This document shows positions 52,885 through 61,260 of a stretch of DNA of 64,000 nt, in pieces. This DNA comes from Seohaeicola saemankumensis (GTDB lineage Bacteria > Pseudomonadota > Alphaproteobacteria > Rhodobacterales > Rhodobacteraceae). Location of the stretch: assembly GCF_042678485.1 (NCBI RefSeq), contig NZ_JBHTKR010000004.1:310001-374000 (forward strand), written 5' to 3'. Every line of letters starts with the position of its first letter. Positions within the stretch are counted from its first letter, which is position 1. The position numbers and the translations under genes are program-made. The notes under the pieces are model-generated. The model saw only the letters and a list, made by a program, of their open reading frames with translations, did no database searches and had not been told where the DNA came from.

Positions 52885-54080
52885 GACTTCACGAAGATCC
52901 GGCGCGGGCGGTTACAGAAGGTTTCGGCCGGACCGTCGGCGGTGATCAGGATCGATTCCGTGATCTCGATCCCCCATGTGTCCATCCAGAGGCCCGGCAT
53001 GAAATGAAAGGTCATGCCGGGTTGCAGAACCGTCTGATCCTCGGCGCGCAGACTGATCGTCCGCTCGCCCCAGTCGGGCGGATAGCTGATCCCGATGGGA
53101 TAGCCGCAGCGCGCACCGCGCTGGATGCCCGCGGCCTCGAGCGGGCGGGCCAGCGCATCCGCGATATCACAGGCCCGGTTGCCGGCGCGGGCCGCTTGCA
53201 GCCCGGCCTCCAACCCTTCGATCAGGGCGGCTTCGGCACGTTTCACCTCATCCGGGGGGGTGCCAAGATAGACGGTTCGGCAGAAGGGTGTGTGATAGCG
53301 CCGATAGACACCGGCCAGTTCGAAGAAGGTGCATTGATCGTTTTCGAACTCGCCCCCGTTCCAGGTGATATGCGGGGCTGATGCATCGGCCCCCGATGGG
53401 CACATCGGAACGATGGCGGGGTAGTCGCCCCAATCCTCGCCCACGCCGATGATCGCCTCACGCATCACCTCCGCCACAAGGTCATTCTTGCGCACGCCGG
53501 GGCGCGCGCGTTCGATCGCGGTATCCACCATCTTTTCGGCAATCCGGGCCGCGCGGCGCATGAAGGCAATTTCTTCATGCGATTTGATCGCTCTTTGCCA
53601 GTTCACCAGCGCAGTGGCATCCACCAGCGTGGCGCGTGGCAGTTCGGTCATCATCGTGACATAGGCCTTGGCCGAGAAATAGTAGTTCTCCATTTCGACG
53701 CCGATACATGCCGACTCGAACCCCATCTCGCAGAGCAGCGCCGACAGATGCTGCATCGGGTGGCGTTCGTTGGATTGCACATAGGTGTCATCATAGGGCC
53801 GCAGGTGATCATGCGACAGCCAGGCGGTCCGCTTGGCGCCGTTCGCATCCATATTGCGCCCCCACCAGACCGGATCACGGTCATGGGTCACGATCACGCC
53901 TTGATGAACATAGAAGGACCAGCCGTCATAGCCGGTCAGCCAGGCCATGTTCGACGGGTCCTCGACGAAAAGCACATCTATCCCGCGCTCTGCCATTGCG
54001 GCGCGGGTCAGCGTCAGCCGGCGATCATATTCTGACTTGCTGAAAGGCAGGTCGGCAAAGGGAATCGGGGGAACGGACAT
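52881..54080 (-). CDS. M24-family hydrolase, ectoine hydrolase (DoeA)-like
   Basis: A 399-residue pita-bread-fold protein. The N-terminal domain has DPSNMAWLTGYDGWSFYVHQ and DANGAKRTAWLSHDHL, the catalytic part DYPAIVPMCPSGADASAPHI, CTFFELAGVYRRYHTPFCRT and GYPIGISYPPDWGERTISL. These match the DoeA (ectoine hydrolase/EutD) branch far better than the prolidases. DoeA opens the ring of ectoine to N-acetyl-diaminobutyrate. The ATG at 54080 has GGAAG upstream. No doeC or ectoine transporter of the known types is in the window, so another cyclic amidine remains possible. Confidence 0.8.
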   Translation of the reverse strand: MSVPPIPFADLPFSKSEYDRRLTLTRAAMAERGIDVLFVEDPSNMAWLTGYDGWSFYVHQGVIVTHDRDPVWWGRNMDANGAKRTAWLSHDHLRPYDDTYVQSNERHPMQHLSALLCEMGFESACIGVEMENYYFSAKAYVTMMTELPRATLVDATALVNWQRAIKSHEEIAFMRRAARIAEKMVDTAIERARPGVRKNDLVAEVMREAIIGVGEDWGDYPAIVPMCPSGADASAPHITWNGGEFENDQCTFFELAGVYRRYHTPFCRTVYLGTPPDEVKRAEAALIEGLEAGLQAARAGNRACDIADALARPLEAAGIQRGARCGYPIGISYPPDWGERTISLRAEDQTVLQPGMTFHFMPGLWMDTWGIEITESILITADGPAETFCNRPRRIFVKS

Positions 54081-54120
54081 GAGCGGCTTCCTTGTTGGCG
54101 TTTGACCAAGTTCAGCAAAT

Positions 54121-54130
54121 TTGTGCACAT
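54121..54130. promoter_or_regulatory. Candidate GntR operator, TGTGCACA site 1
   Basis: TTGTGCACAT contains the 8-base palindrome TGTGCACA (54122-54129), 42 bases upstream of the DoeA-like start. It pairs with the longer palindrome at 54224-54237; the two centres are 105 bases apart, close to ten helical turns. Confidence 0.5.
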
Positions 54131-54223
54131 CTTTTCCGTTCCAAAAGCGAATTCATCTGTCGCATTTAGGAAATCCCTTAAATTTATAGGATGTATGGTT
54201 GACCTTGGACGTTGGCGCATAAA

Positions 54224-54237
54224 GGTTGTGCACAACT
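54224..54237. promoter_or_regulatory. Candidate GntR operator, TTGTGCACAA site 2
   Basis: GGTTGTGCACAACT has the 12-base perfect palindrome GTTGTGCACAAC (54225-54236), 35 bases before the divergent aminotransferase start. It is consistent with a dimeric GntR-type binding site. Confidence 0.55.
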
Positions 54238-54271
54238 TGGATTTTGAAATGACTGCCGAAGGACGCCGCCG

Positions 54272-55642
54272 ATGCTGACGAATGATCAACTGGCCCAATG
54301 GGACCGCGATAATTTCTTTCATCCCTCGACTCATCTGGCCGAGTTCGCGCGCGGCAATGTCGCGCAGCGGATCATCAAGACCGCAGAGGGATGCCACATC
54401 ACAGACCGTGACGGCACGCGCCTGCTGGATGCCTTCGCGGGGCTTTATTGCGTGAACGTCGGCTATGGCCGCCAGGAAATCGCCGAGGCGATTGCCGATC
54501 AGGCGCGCGAGCTGGCCTATTACCACGCCTATGTCGGTCATGGGACCGAGGCCAGCATCACGCTGTCCAAGATGATCCTGGATCGCGCGCCCAAGGGCAT
54601 GTCCAAGGTCTATTTCGGACTTTCCGGTTCGGATGCCAATGAAACCAACGTCAAGCTGATCTGGTATTACAACAACATCCTGGGACGCCCCAGGAAGAAG
54701 AAGATCATCAGCCGGTGGCGCGGTTATCACGGATCTGGCCTGGTGACAGGATCATTGACCGGCCTGGAGCTGTTCCACAAGAAATTCGACCTGCCCTTGG
54801 CGCAGGTCATTCATACCGAGGCGCCCTACTACTTCCGCAGGCCGAAGGACGACATGACCGAGGCGCAGTTCACCGCCCATCTGGTGGCGGAGCTTGAGGC
54901 TCTGATCGAACGCGAAGGCGCCGATACCATCGCCGCCTTCATCGGAGAGCCCGTGCTTGGCACTGGCGGGATCGTGCCGCCGCCCGAAGGCTACTGGCCA
55001 GCGATCCAGAAGGTCCTGCGCAAGCACGACATCCTGCTGGTTGCCGATGAGGTCGTGACGGGTTTCGGCCGTCTTGGCACCATGTTCGGGTCTGATCACT
55101 ACGGGATCGAGCCGGATCTGATCACCATCGCCAAGGGCCTGACCTCGGCCTATGCGCCTCTGTCGGGTTCCATTGTCGGGGATCGTATGTGGAAGGTTCT
55201 GGAGCAGGGCACGGATGAGAATGGCCCGATCGGCCATGGCTGGACCTATTCCGCGCATCCGGTCGGTGCCGCAGCGGGTGTGGCCAACCTGAAACTGCTG
55301 GATGACCTCAATCTGGTGCAGAACGCAGGCGATGTCGGCAATTACCTCAACGCCCAGATGCGTGCGGCGCTGGCCGAACATCCGCATGTCGGCGAGGTTC
55401 GTGGCGAAGGGATGCTCTGCGCGGTCGAGTTGGTCCGGGATCGTGACACACGGAAATTCTTTGATCCTTCCGAGAAGGTCGGACCCCGTATCGCATCCGC
55501 CCTTCTGGGCCATGGCGTGATCGCGCGCGCGATGCCCCAAGGTGACATCCTGGGATTCGCACCGCCTTTCTGCCTGACCCGTGCGCAGGCGGACGAAGTG
55601 GTGGAAAAAACGGCAAAGTCTATTTCCGAGGCGCTGTCCTGA
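54272..55642 (+). CDS. Class-III aminotransferase of the second catabolic locus
   Basis: A 456-residue PLP enzyme with GLYCVNVGYGRQEIAEAIAD, YFGLSGSDANETNVKLIWYY, LLVADEVVTGFGRLGTMFGS and the PLP lysine in ITIAKGLTSAYAPLSG. It belongs to the same broad group as the aminotransferase at 49584 but is clearly a different enzyme. Placed divergent from DoeA-like and ArgE-like genes and upstream of an ABC transporter, it may transaminate a diaminobutyrate-like or polyamine product. DoeD of ectoine catabolism is also a class-III enzyme, which fits but does not prove that role. Confidence 0.84.
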   Translation: MLTNDQLAQWDRDNFFHPSTHLAEFARGNVAQRIIKTAEGCHITDRDGTRLLDAFAGLYCVNVGYGRQEIAEAIADQARELAYYHAYVGHGTEASITLSKMILDRAPKGMSKVYFGLSGSDANETNVKLIWYYNNILGRPRKKKIISRWRGYHGSGLVTGSLTGLELFHKKFDLPLAQVIHTEAPYYFRRPKDDMTEAQFTAHLVAELEALIEREGADTIAAFIGEPVLGTGGIVPPPEGYWPAIQKVLRKHDILLVADEVVTGFGRLGTMFGSDHYGIEPDLITIAKGLTSAYAPLSGSIVGDRMWKVLEQGTDENGPIGHGWTYSAHPVGAAAGVANLKLLDDLNLVQNAGDVGNYLNAQMRAALAEHPHVGEVRGEGMLCAVELVRDRDTRKFFDPSEKVGPRIASALLGHGVIARAMPQGDILGFAPPFCLTRAQADEVVEKTAKSISEALS

Positions 55643-55817
55643 CACTAATGTCGGGAATATGTCCTGAATTTTTCCCTTATGCTGGCCGTTTGGCCTGTCA
55701 ATTCGGGATTTGGCGGTTTCACACAGCAAAAGGGTTGCAACCTACAGGGCGGCGCGTTTTAGTCATGGGTAAATGCGTGGCGGAGATCGCGCAGGAACAA
55801 CAAACGGGGAGCCGACA

Positions 55818-56918
55818 TTGGCTGGATCAAGTGCGAACGACGCGTTCGTAGCTTTTGAGCGCGTTCAGAAAAGCTACGATGGTGAAACACTGGTCGTCAA
55901 AGACCTGAACCTGACCATGCCCAAGGGTGAGTTCCTGACCATGCTGGGGCCATCAGGGTCGGGCAAGACGACATGCCTGATGATGCTGGCCGGGTTCGAG
56001 ACGGCAACCCACGGCGAGATCCTTCTGGATGGCAAGCCGATCAACAACATCCCGCCGCACAAGCGCGGCATCGGAATGGTCTTTCAGAACTACGCCCTGT
56101 TTCCGCATATGACCGTTGCCGAAAACCTGGCCTTCCCGCTCGAGGTCCGCAACATCGGCAAATCCGAACGCGAGGAAAAGGTGCGCCGCGCGCTGGACAT
56201 GGTGCAGATGGGCAAGTTCGGCGGCCGCCGACCGGCGCAATTGTCGGGTGGGCAGCAGCAGCGTATCGCTCTGGCCCGCGCCCTTGTCTTCGAACCCGAA
56301 CTGGTTCTGATGGACGAGCCGCTGGGCGCGCTGGACAAGCAGCTGCGCGAAACACTGCAATTCGAAATCACGCGCCTGGCCCATGATCTGGGGATCACCA
56401 CTGTCTATGTGACCCACGACCAGACCGAGGCGCTGACCATGTCCGACCGCGTGGCGGTTTTCGACGATGGGCGCATCCAGCAGCTTGCGCCGCCGGATGT
56501 CCTTTACGAACAGCCGCAGAACAGTTTTGTCGCGCAGTTCATCGGCGAGAACAACACGATGGAAGGCGTCGTTCAGGAGATCAAGGGCGATACATGCATC
56601 GTCAGGCTGGACGGGGGCGAAGTGATCGACGCCAAGCCAGTCAATGTCACGAAGCCGGGTGAGCGGACGCGCGTGTCCATTCGGCCCGAGCGGGTGGAAT
56701 TCAACAAGGAACGCCTTCAGCCCGGCGCGCATACGCTCAAGGCCGAAGTGTTGGAGTTCATCTATATGGGTGACATTTTCCGGACGCGGTTGCGCGTCGC
56801 CGGGAATGACGAATTCGTCGTCAAGACGAGAAACGCACCCGACCAGGTGCGCTTGAAACCGGGACAGCAGATTGACATCGGCTGGTTGCCCGAAGATTGC
56901 CGTGCGCTCGACGCCTGA
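55818..56918 (+). CDS. potA: Polyamine-type ABC transporter ATP-binding protein (PotA-like)
   Basis: A 366-residue ATPase with Walker A TMLGPSGSGKTTCLMML, Q-loop IGMVFQNYALFPHM, signature AQLSGGQQQRIALARAL, Walker B LVLMDEPLGALDKQL, H-loop TVYVTHDQTEALTMS and a C-terminal TOBE domain (TRVSIRPERVEFNKE). The TTG at 55818 follows GGGGAG by six bases and begins LAGSSANDAFVAFERV; the earlier frame start at 55773 has no such site. First gene of the second transporter operon. Confidence 0.88.
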   Translation: MAGSSANDAFVAFERVQKSYDGETLVVKDLNLTMPKGEFLTMLGPSGSGKTTCLMMLAGFETATHGEILLDGKPINNIPPHKRGIGMVFQNYALFPHMTVAENLAFPLEVRNIGKSEREEKVRRALDMVQMGKFGGRRPAQLSGGQQQRIALARALVFEPELVLMDEPLGALDKQLRETLQFEITRLAHDLGITTVYVTHDQTEALTMSDRVAVFDDGRIQQLAPPDVLYEQPQNSFVAQFIGENNTMEGVVQEIKGDTCIVRLDGGEVIDAKPVNVTKPGERTRVSIRPERVEFNKERLQPGAHTLKAEVLEFIYMGDIFRTRLRVAGNDEFVVKTRNAPDQVRLKPGQQIDIGWLPEDCRALDA

Positions 56919-56992
56919 GCGCAGGAAAGGCGCCTTTGTCCAGCCCGTGGACATCGGCGAACAGAAAAACGGGTTTTAACAAGGAGTGTAGA

Positions 56993-58096
56993 ATGAAACT
57001 CAAGACAACTCTTCTGGCCACAGGGGCTACCCTGGTCGCCGCAGCTGCGCTGGCACAGGGGAACATGGCAGACAGCATGACGGTTGTATCCTGGGGCGGT
57101 GCCTATCAGAACAGCCAGGTCAAAGCTTATATCGAACCCTATGTGGCCAATAACCCCGGGCTGAACGTCATCACTGACGAAAGCTCTGCCGAAGCCGTGA
57201 CAAAGCTGCGTGCGATGTCCGAAGCCGGCAACATCACGTGGGACCTTGTCGATGTGACCGCCGCTGATGGCCTGCGTCTGTGCGACGAAGGCCTCGCGCT
57301 GGAGATCGATCCCGACACGATGCTGGCGGCGGCCCCCGATGGGACCCCGGCCTCCGAGGATTTCGGAAATACGCTGGTGGGTGACTGCTTCATTCCGCAG
57401 ATCGTCTTCTCGACCACTTTCGGCTATCGCACCGACCTGCTGTCCGAAGCGCCGAGCAATATTTGCGATATCTTCGATACCGCGAAATTCCCCGGCAAGC
57501 GTTCGCTGGAAAAGCGTCCGATCGGCAACATGGAATGGGCGCTGATCTGTGACGGCGTCGCAATCGAAGATGTCTACGAAACCCTGGAAACCCAGGAAGG
57601 CGTCGATCGCGCCCTGGCAAAGCTGGGTACGATCAAGGATGAGACCATCTGGTGGTCGGCTGGTGCGGAAACACCGCAGCTTCTGGCGGATGGCGAAGTG
57701 GTGATGGGTTCGACCTACAACGGTCGCCTGTTCTCGGCGATCGTCGAGCAGAACCAGCCCATCGGCATGCTCTGGGATTGGCAGATGTTCGATCTGGACG
57801 GCTGGATCATTCCCGCCGGCCTGCCCGAAGATCGTCTGGCACGCGCCCTGGATTTCGTGAAGTTCGCGACCGATACCCAGCGTCTGGCTGATCAGGCCGC
57901 CTATATCTCTTACGGTCCGGCGCGCGCGTCCTCCGCACCGCTGGTTGGCAAGCACGCTGAACTGGGTGTCGATATGGCCCCCCATATGCCGACCGATCCG
58001 GCCAATGCGGTCAACACCTTCCTGTTCAACTTCGAATGGTGGGCAAGCTACCGCGATGACCTGGACGCACAGTTCCAGGCATGGCTGCTGCAGTAA
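56993..58096 (+). CDS. potD: Polyamine-type periplasmic binding protein (PotD-like)
   Basis: A 367-residue binding protein with signal peptide (LLATGATLVAAAALAQ), the opening DSMTVVSWGGAYQNSQVKAY, WDLVDVTAADGLRLCDEGLA, FSTTFGYRTDLLSEAPSN and a C-terminal PTDPANAVNTFLFNFEWW. It belongs to the PotD/extracellular solute-binding family 1 relatives that bind polyamines or opine-like amines; the N-terminal VSWGGAYQ type differs from PotF at 47550, so the ligand probably differs. AAGGAG lies 8 bases before the ATG. Tandem hairpins follow the stop. Confidence 0.87.
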   Translation: MKLKTTLLATGATLVAAAALAQGNMADSMTVVSWGGAYQNSQVKAYIEPYVANNPGLNVITDESSAEAVTKLRAMSEAGNITWDLVDVTAADGLRLCDEGLALEIDPDTMLAAAPDGTPASEDFGNTLVGDCFIPQIVFSTTFGYRTDLLSEAPSNICDIFDTAKFPGKRSLEKRPIGNMEWALICDGVAIEDVYETLETQEGVDRALAKLGTIKDETIWWSAGAETPQLLADGEVVMGSTYNGRLFSAIVEQNQPIGMLWDWQMFDLDGWIIPAGLPEDRLARALDFVKFATDTQRLADQAAYISYGPARASSAPLVGKHAELGVDMAPHMPTDPANAVNTFLFNFEWWASYRDDLDAQFQAWLLQ

Positions 58097-58110
58097 TGCG
58101 GTGACATGAC

Positions 58111-58162
58111 GAAAGGGGCGTACCCGCCCCTTTCACCTTCCCGCGCGGAATGACCGCGCGGG
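58111..58162 (+). terminator. Tandem hairpins between binding-protein and permease genes
   Basis: Hairpin 1: GAAAGGGGCG (58111-58120) with CGCCCCTTTC (58125-58134), 4-base loop. Hairpin 2: CCCGCGCGG (58140-58148) with CCGCGCGGG (58154-58162), 5-base loop. Both are perfect. Neither has a long T-tract, so partial termination or message protection is more likely than full termination. Confidence 0.7.
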
Positions 58163-58248
58163 GCCTTCGCCAAACCGACACATGCCGGTTTTGCCAAGGC
58201 CAGCAAATGCACCGCGAGTAGGTGCCAGACGTAGCGACAGGGAAAAAC

Positions 58249-59523
58249 ATGTCCGATACCACGCTTGACGGTCCGGTTCTTGCAGCCGACGGCACACCGC
58301 TGAAGCAGAGCCTGAACAAGGCGCTCCGCAAGCAGAAGATCCGTGCCCTGGTGTTGATCGCGCCCTTGCTGCTTTTCGTACTTGTGACCTTCGTGGCGCC
58401 GATCGGATCCATGCTGATGCGCTCGGTTCAGAACACTGCTGGCACGGATTATATCCCGGATCTGATACCCAATGTCGTGGCTGCAATTCAGGACTGGGAC
58501 CCCAAGAGCGGCGAAGCCCCCCCGGAAGCCGTCTACAGGGCCATGGCCATCGACATGGCCGCAGCGTTCGAGAACAAGACCCACACGCAATTGGGGCGCC
58601 GCTTCAACTATGAGGCGCCGGGGTTTTCATCCCTGTTCCGCAAGTCGGGTCGCCCCGCGTCCCGCTGGGACATCGAAACGGATGGCCCCTTCAAGGAGAA
58701 GTTCCTGGATATCGACAAGGACTGGGGCAACGTCGAATACTGGGCCGCGATCAAGTCCAACTCTGGCTATTACACCAGCAGCTACTTCCTGGCCGCTTTC
58801 GACGCGCAGCGCGGCATTGACGGCATCAGCATGAAAGACCCCGATCAACGCATCTATCAAAAGCTGATGTTGCGGACGCTTGGCCTGAGCCTGCTGATCA
58901 CCTTCTGCACGCTTGCCCTGGGCTATCCTGTCGCCTGGTTGCTGGCCGACTTGCCCTTGCGAACATCGAACCTGTTGCTGATCCTGGTGCTTTTGCCTTT
59001 CTGGACCTCGCTGCTTGTGCGGACATCGGCCTGGAAGATCCTGCTGCAGGAACAGGGTGTCATCAACAATTTCTGGATCGCGCTTGGCTTTACCGAACGG
59101 CTGTCCCTGATCAACAACCAGTTGGGCGTGATCATCGCGATGACGCATATCCTGCTGCCGTTCATGATCCTGCCGCTTTATTCCGTGATGAAGACGATCC
59201 CCCCCACCTATCTGCGCGCCGCCAAATCGCTGGGCGCGTCGAACTGGACCGCGTTCTGGCGGGTGTATTTCCCGCAGACGACTGCCGGAATCGGGGCCGG
59301 GGCGCTTTTGGTGTTCATTCTGGCCGTGGGCTATTTCATCACCCCTGAACTGGTGGGCGGCGCCGATGGTACGTTCATCTCGAACCGGATCTATTTCCAG
59401 TTTGCCGTATCTGGCAACTGGGGGCTTGCAGCCGCGCTTGGTACGCTGATGCTGGTCGTGGTCCTGATCCTCTACTACGTCTATGACAAGCTTGTCGGCG
59501 TCGACAACGTGAAGCTGGGATAA
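58249..59523 (+). CDS. potB: Polyamine-type ABC transporter permease (PotB-like) with large periplasmic insert
   Basis: A 424-residue permease. Helix 1 (ALVLIAPLLLFVLVTFVAPI) is followed by about 130 residues without membrane segments (DLIPNVVAAIQDWDPKSGEA through AFDAQRGIDGISMKDPDQRI), then five more helices and the EAA loop LRAAKSLGASNWTAFWRVYF. Usual PotB/PotH proteins are about 290-300 residues, so the insert accounts for the extra length. The ATG at 58249 follows AGGGAAA. The insert probably contacts the binding protein, an inference. Confidence 0.87.
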   Translation: MSDTTLDGPVLAADGTPLKQSLNKALRKQKIRALVLIAPLLLFVLVTFVAPIGSMLMRSVQNTAGTDYIPDLIPNVVAAIQDWDPKSGEAPPEAVYRAMAIDMAAAFENKTHTQLGRRFNYEAPGFSSLFRKSGRPASRWDIETDGPFKEKFLDIDKDWGNVEYWAAIKSNSGYYTSSYFLAAFDAQRGIDGISMKDPDQRIYQKLMLRTLGLSLLITFCTLALGYPVAWLLADLPLRTSNLLLILVLLPFWTSLLVRTSAWKILLQEQGVINNFWIALGFTERLSLINNQLGVIIAMTHILLPFMILPLYSVMKTIPPTYLRAAKSLGASNWTAFWRVYFPQTTAGIGAGALLVFILAVGYFITPELVGGADGTFISNRIYFQFAVSGNWGLAAALGTLMLVVVLILYYVYDKLVGVDNVKLG

Positions 59524-59528
59524 AAGAC

Positions 59529-60413
59529 ATGGCATCCAAACTTCCGACCTATGCCACGACCGGACAGCGGATCTGGTACTACACGTTCCGCGTGATCTGC
59601 GGCCTGGTGTTCTTTTACCTGATCTTCCCGATCCTGATCATCATCCCGTTGTCGTTCAACGCCGAGAACTTCTTTACCTTCACGCCCGCGATGTTGCGCC
59701 TTGATCCGGACGGTTATTCGCTCAAGCATTACCAGGACTTCATGGGCGCGAATGGTGACTATTCCTGGCTTCAGGCTTTCACCAACTCGCTGATCATCGC
59801 ACCGTTGGCGACGCTGCTTGCGGTGTCCCTTGGCACGCTTGCGGCCATTGGTCTGACCCAGCCGCATGTGCCCTATCGCAAGCAGATCACCGCGCTGCTG
59901 ATTTCCCCGATGATCGTGCCGCTGATCATCACGTCGGCCGGGATGTTCTTTTTCTACTCGCGCCCATTCGGAATCACGGAATTCGGACTGCAGGGCACCT
60001 ATGCCGGTGTCGTCCTTGCACATGCGGCCCTGGGTATTCCCTTCGTGATCATCACCGTGACGGCGACGCTGTCCAGCTTTGATACCTCGCTGACGCGGGC
60101 TGCGGCCAATATGGGCGCAAATCCGGTCACGACCTTTTTCCGGGTTCAGATGCCCTTGATCCTGCCGGGTGTGATCTCCGGCGGCCTCTTTGCTTTCATC
60201 ACCTCGTTCGACGAGGTCGTGGTGGTGCTGCTGGTCGGCTCTGCGGGCCAGAAGACGCTGCCCTGGCAGATGTTCATCGGTCTGCGCGAACAGATCAGCC
60301 CGACGATCCTCGCCGTGGCGACGATCCTTGTCGTGATCTCGGTCGCGCTTCTGACCACGGTCGAATTGCTGCGGCGCCGGTCCGAACGCCTGCGCGGTAT
60401 GAGCCCGGGCTGA
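59529..60413 (+). CDS. potC: Polyamine-type ABC transporter permease (PotC-like)
   Basis: A 294-residue permease with six helices (ICGLVFFYLIFPILIIIPLS at the N-terminus) and the EAA motif TRAAANMGANPVTTFFRVQM. It ends with VELLRRRSERLRGM. It starts 5 bases after the preceding permease stop and completes the second transporter: ATPase, binding protein and two permeases. Confidence 0.89.
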   Translation: MASKLPTYATTGQRIWYYTFRVICGLVFFYLIFPILIIIPLSFNAENFFTFTPAMLRLDPDGYSLKHYQDFMGANGDYSWLQAFTNSLIIAPLATLLAVSLGTLAAIGLTQPHVPYRKQITALLISPMIVPLIITSAGMFFFYSRPFGITEFGLQGTYAGVVLAHAALGIPFVIITVTATLSSFDTSLTRAAANMGANPVTTFFRVQMPLILPGVISGGLFAFITSFDEVVVVLLVGSAGQKTLPWQMFIGLREQISPTILAVATILVVISVALLTTVELLRRRSERLRGMSPG

Positions 60414-60417
60414 TCGC

Positions 60418-61194
60418 ATGGACATTGCCGGCAAGGTCGCGCTTGTCACCGGCGGCGCGCAGGGGATCGGCCTTGCACTGGCGCGGGCGCTGAAAACTGC
60501 CGGCGCGGCGCGGGTTGTGATCGCCGACCTGCGCCTGCCGGGTGATACCCCGACGGGTGTCGATGAGGCCCTTTTGTGCGATGTATCCGACCCGATCCAG
60601 ATCGCGACCATGATCGACCACGTCGAAGCAGTGCATGGCCCCGTCGACATCATGTGCTCCAACGCCGGGATCGCCACCGGGATGGATACGACATTCGACA
60701 ATATCGCTTTTGCCGATCCTGCGGTCTGGGACCGGGCCTGGGCGGTCAATGTCATGGCCCATGTCCATGCCGCTCGGGTTCTGATCCCGCGGATGAAGGC
60801 GCGGGGCGGCGGGTATTTCCTGCATACGATTTCGGCGGCAGGCCTGCTGTCGCAAGTCGGATCTGCCGTTTATTCAACCACGAAACACGCCGCTGTCGGC
60901 TTTGCGGAAAGCCTGGCCATCGGGCATCGCGATGATGGCATCCGCGTCTCGATGCTGTGTCCGCAAGGTGTGGCGACCCCGATGCTGGAAGGTATCCCCG
61001 AAGGCCCGCAACTGGGCGATGGGGTGCTGAGCGTCGAGACCGTCGCCAATGCCGCGATCGAAGGCATCCGGGCCGAGCGTTTCGTGATCCTTCCCCATCC
61101 CGCCGTTGCGGATTATATGCGCGCCAAGGTCGAGAATTACGACCGCTGGATCGGTGGCATGGCCAAGTTGCAGCGGGCCATGAAACCTCGCTGA
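60418..61194 (+). CDS. Short-chain dehydrogenase/reductase of the second transporter operon
   Basis: A 258-residue classical SDR. The cofactor motif is GKVALVTGGAQGIGLALARAL, with an acidic residue in VVIADLRLPG that favours NAD. MCSNAGIATG is the NNAG-like motif, and catalytic Ser/Tyr/Lys are in TISAAGLLSQ and YSTTKHAAVGFAES. It starts 4 bases after the permease stop, so it is co-transcribed and probably oxidises a product of the imported compound. The substrate is not predictable. A hairpin follows the stop. Confidence 0.85.
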   Translation: MDIAGKVALVTGGAQGIGLALARALKTAGAARVVIADLRLPGDTPTGVDEALLCDVSDPIQIATMIDHVEAVHGPVDIMCSNAGIATGMDTTFDNIAFADPAVWDRAWAVNVMAHVHAARVLIPRMKARGGGYFLHTISAAGLLSQVGSAVYSTTKHAAVGFAESLAIGHRDDGIRVSMLCPQGVATPMLEGIPEGPQLGDGVLSVETVANAAIEGIRAERFVILPHPAVADYMRAKVENYDRWIGGMAKLQRAMKPR

Positions 61195-61198
61195 CACC

Positions 61199-61219
61199 TG
61201 CGCCGGCTGCAACGGTGCA
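61199..61219 (+). terminator. Hairpin after the SDR gene
   Basis: TGCGCCG (61199-61205) pairs with CGGTGCA (61213-61219), one G-T pair, 7-base loop. It is followed by the TGGATATTT motif at 61222. Confidence 0.5.
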
Positions 61220-61221
61220 TC

Positions 61222-61243
61222 TGGATATTTTTGGCAAGAAGAA
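61222..61243 (+). repeat. Intergenic motif TGGATATTT-nnn-GCAAGAAGAA, copy 2
   Basis: TGGATATTT, then TTG, then GCAAGAAGAA, right after a hairpin, as at 51032. The purine-rich right end runs into AGGAAAGGGG, the ribosome site of cobO. A partial relative (GGATATTTTGAAGGAGAGG, 35490-35508) supplies the ribosome site of the hydantoinase gene. Confidence 0.5.
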
Positions 61244-61260
61244 GCAGGAAAGGGGCGCGC

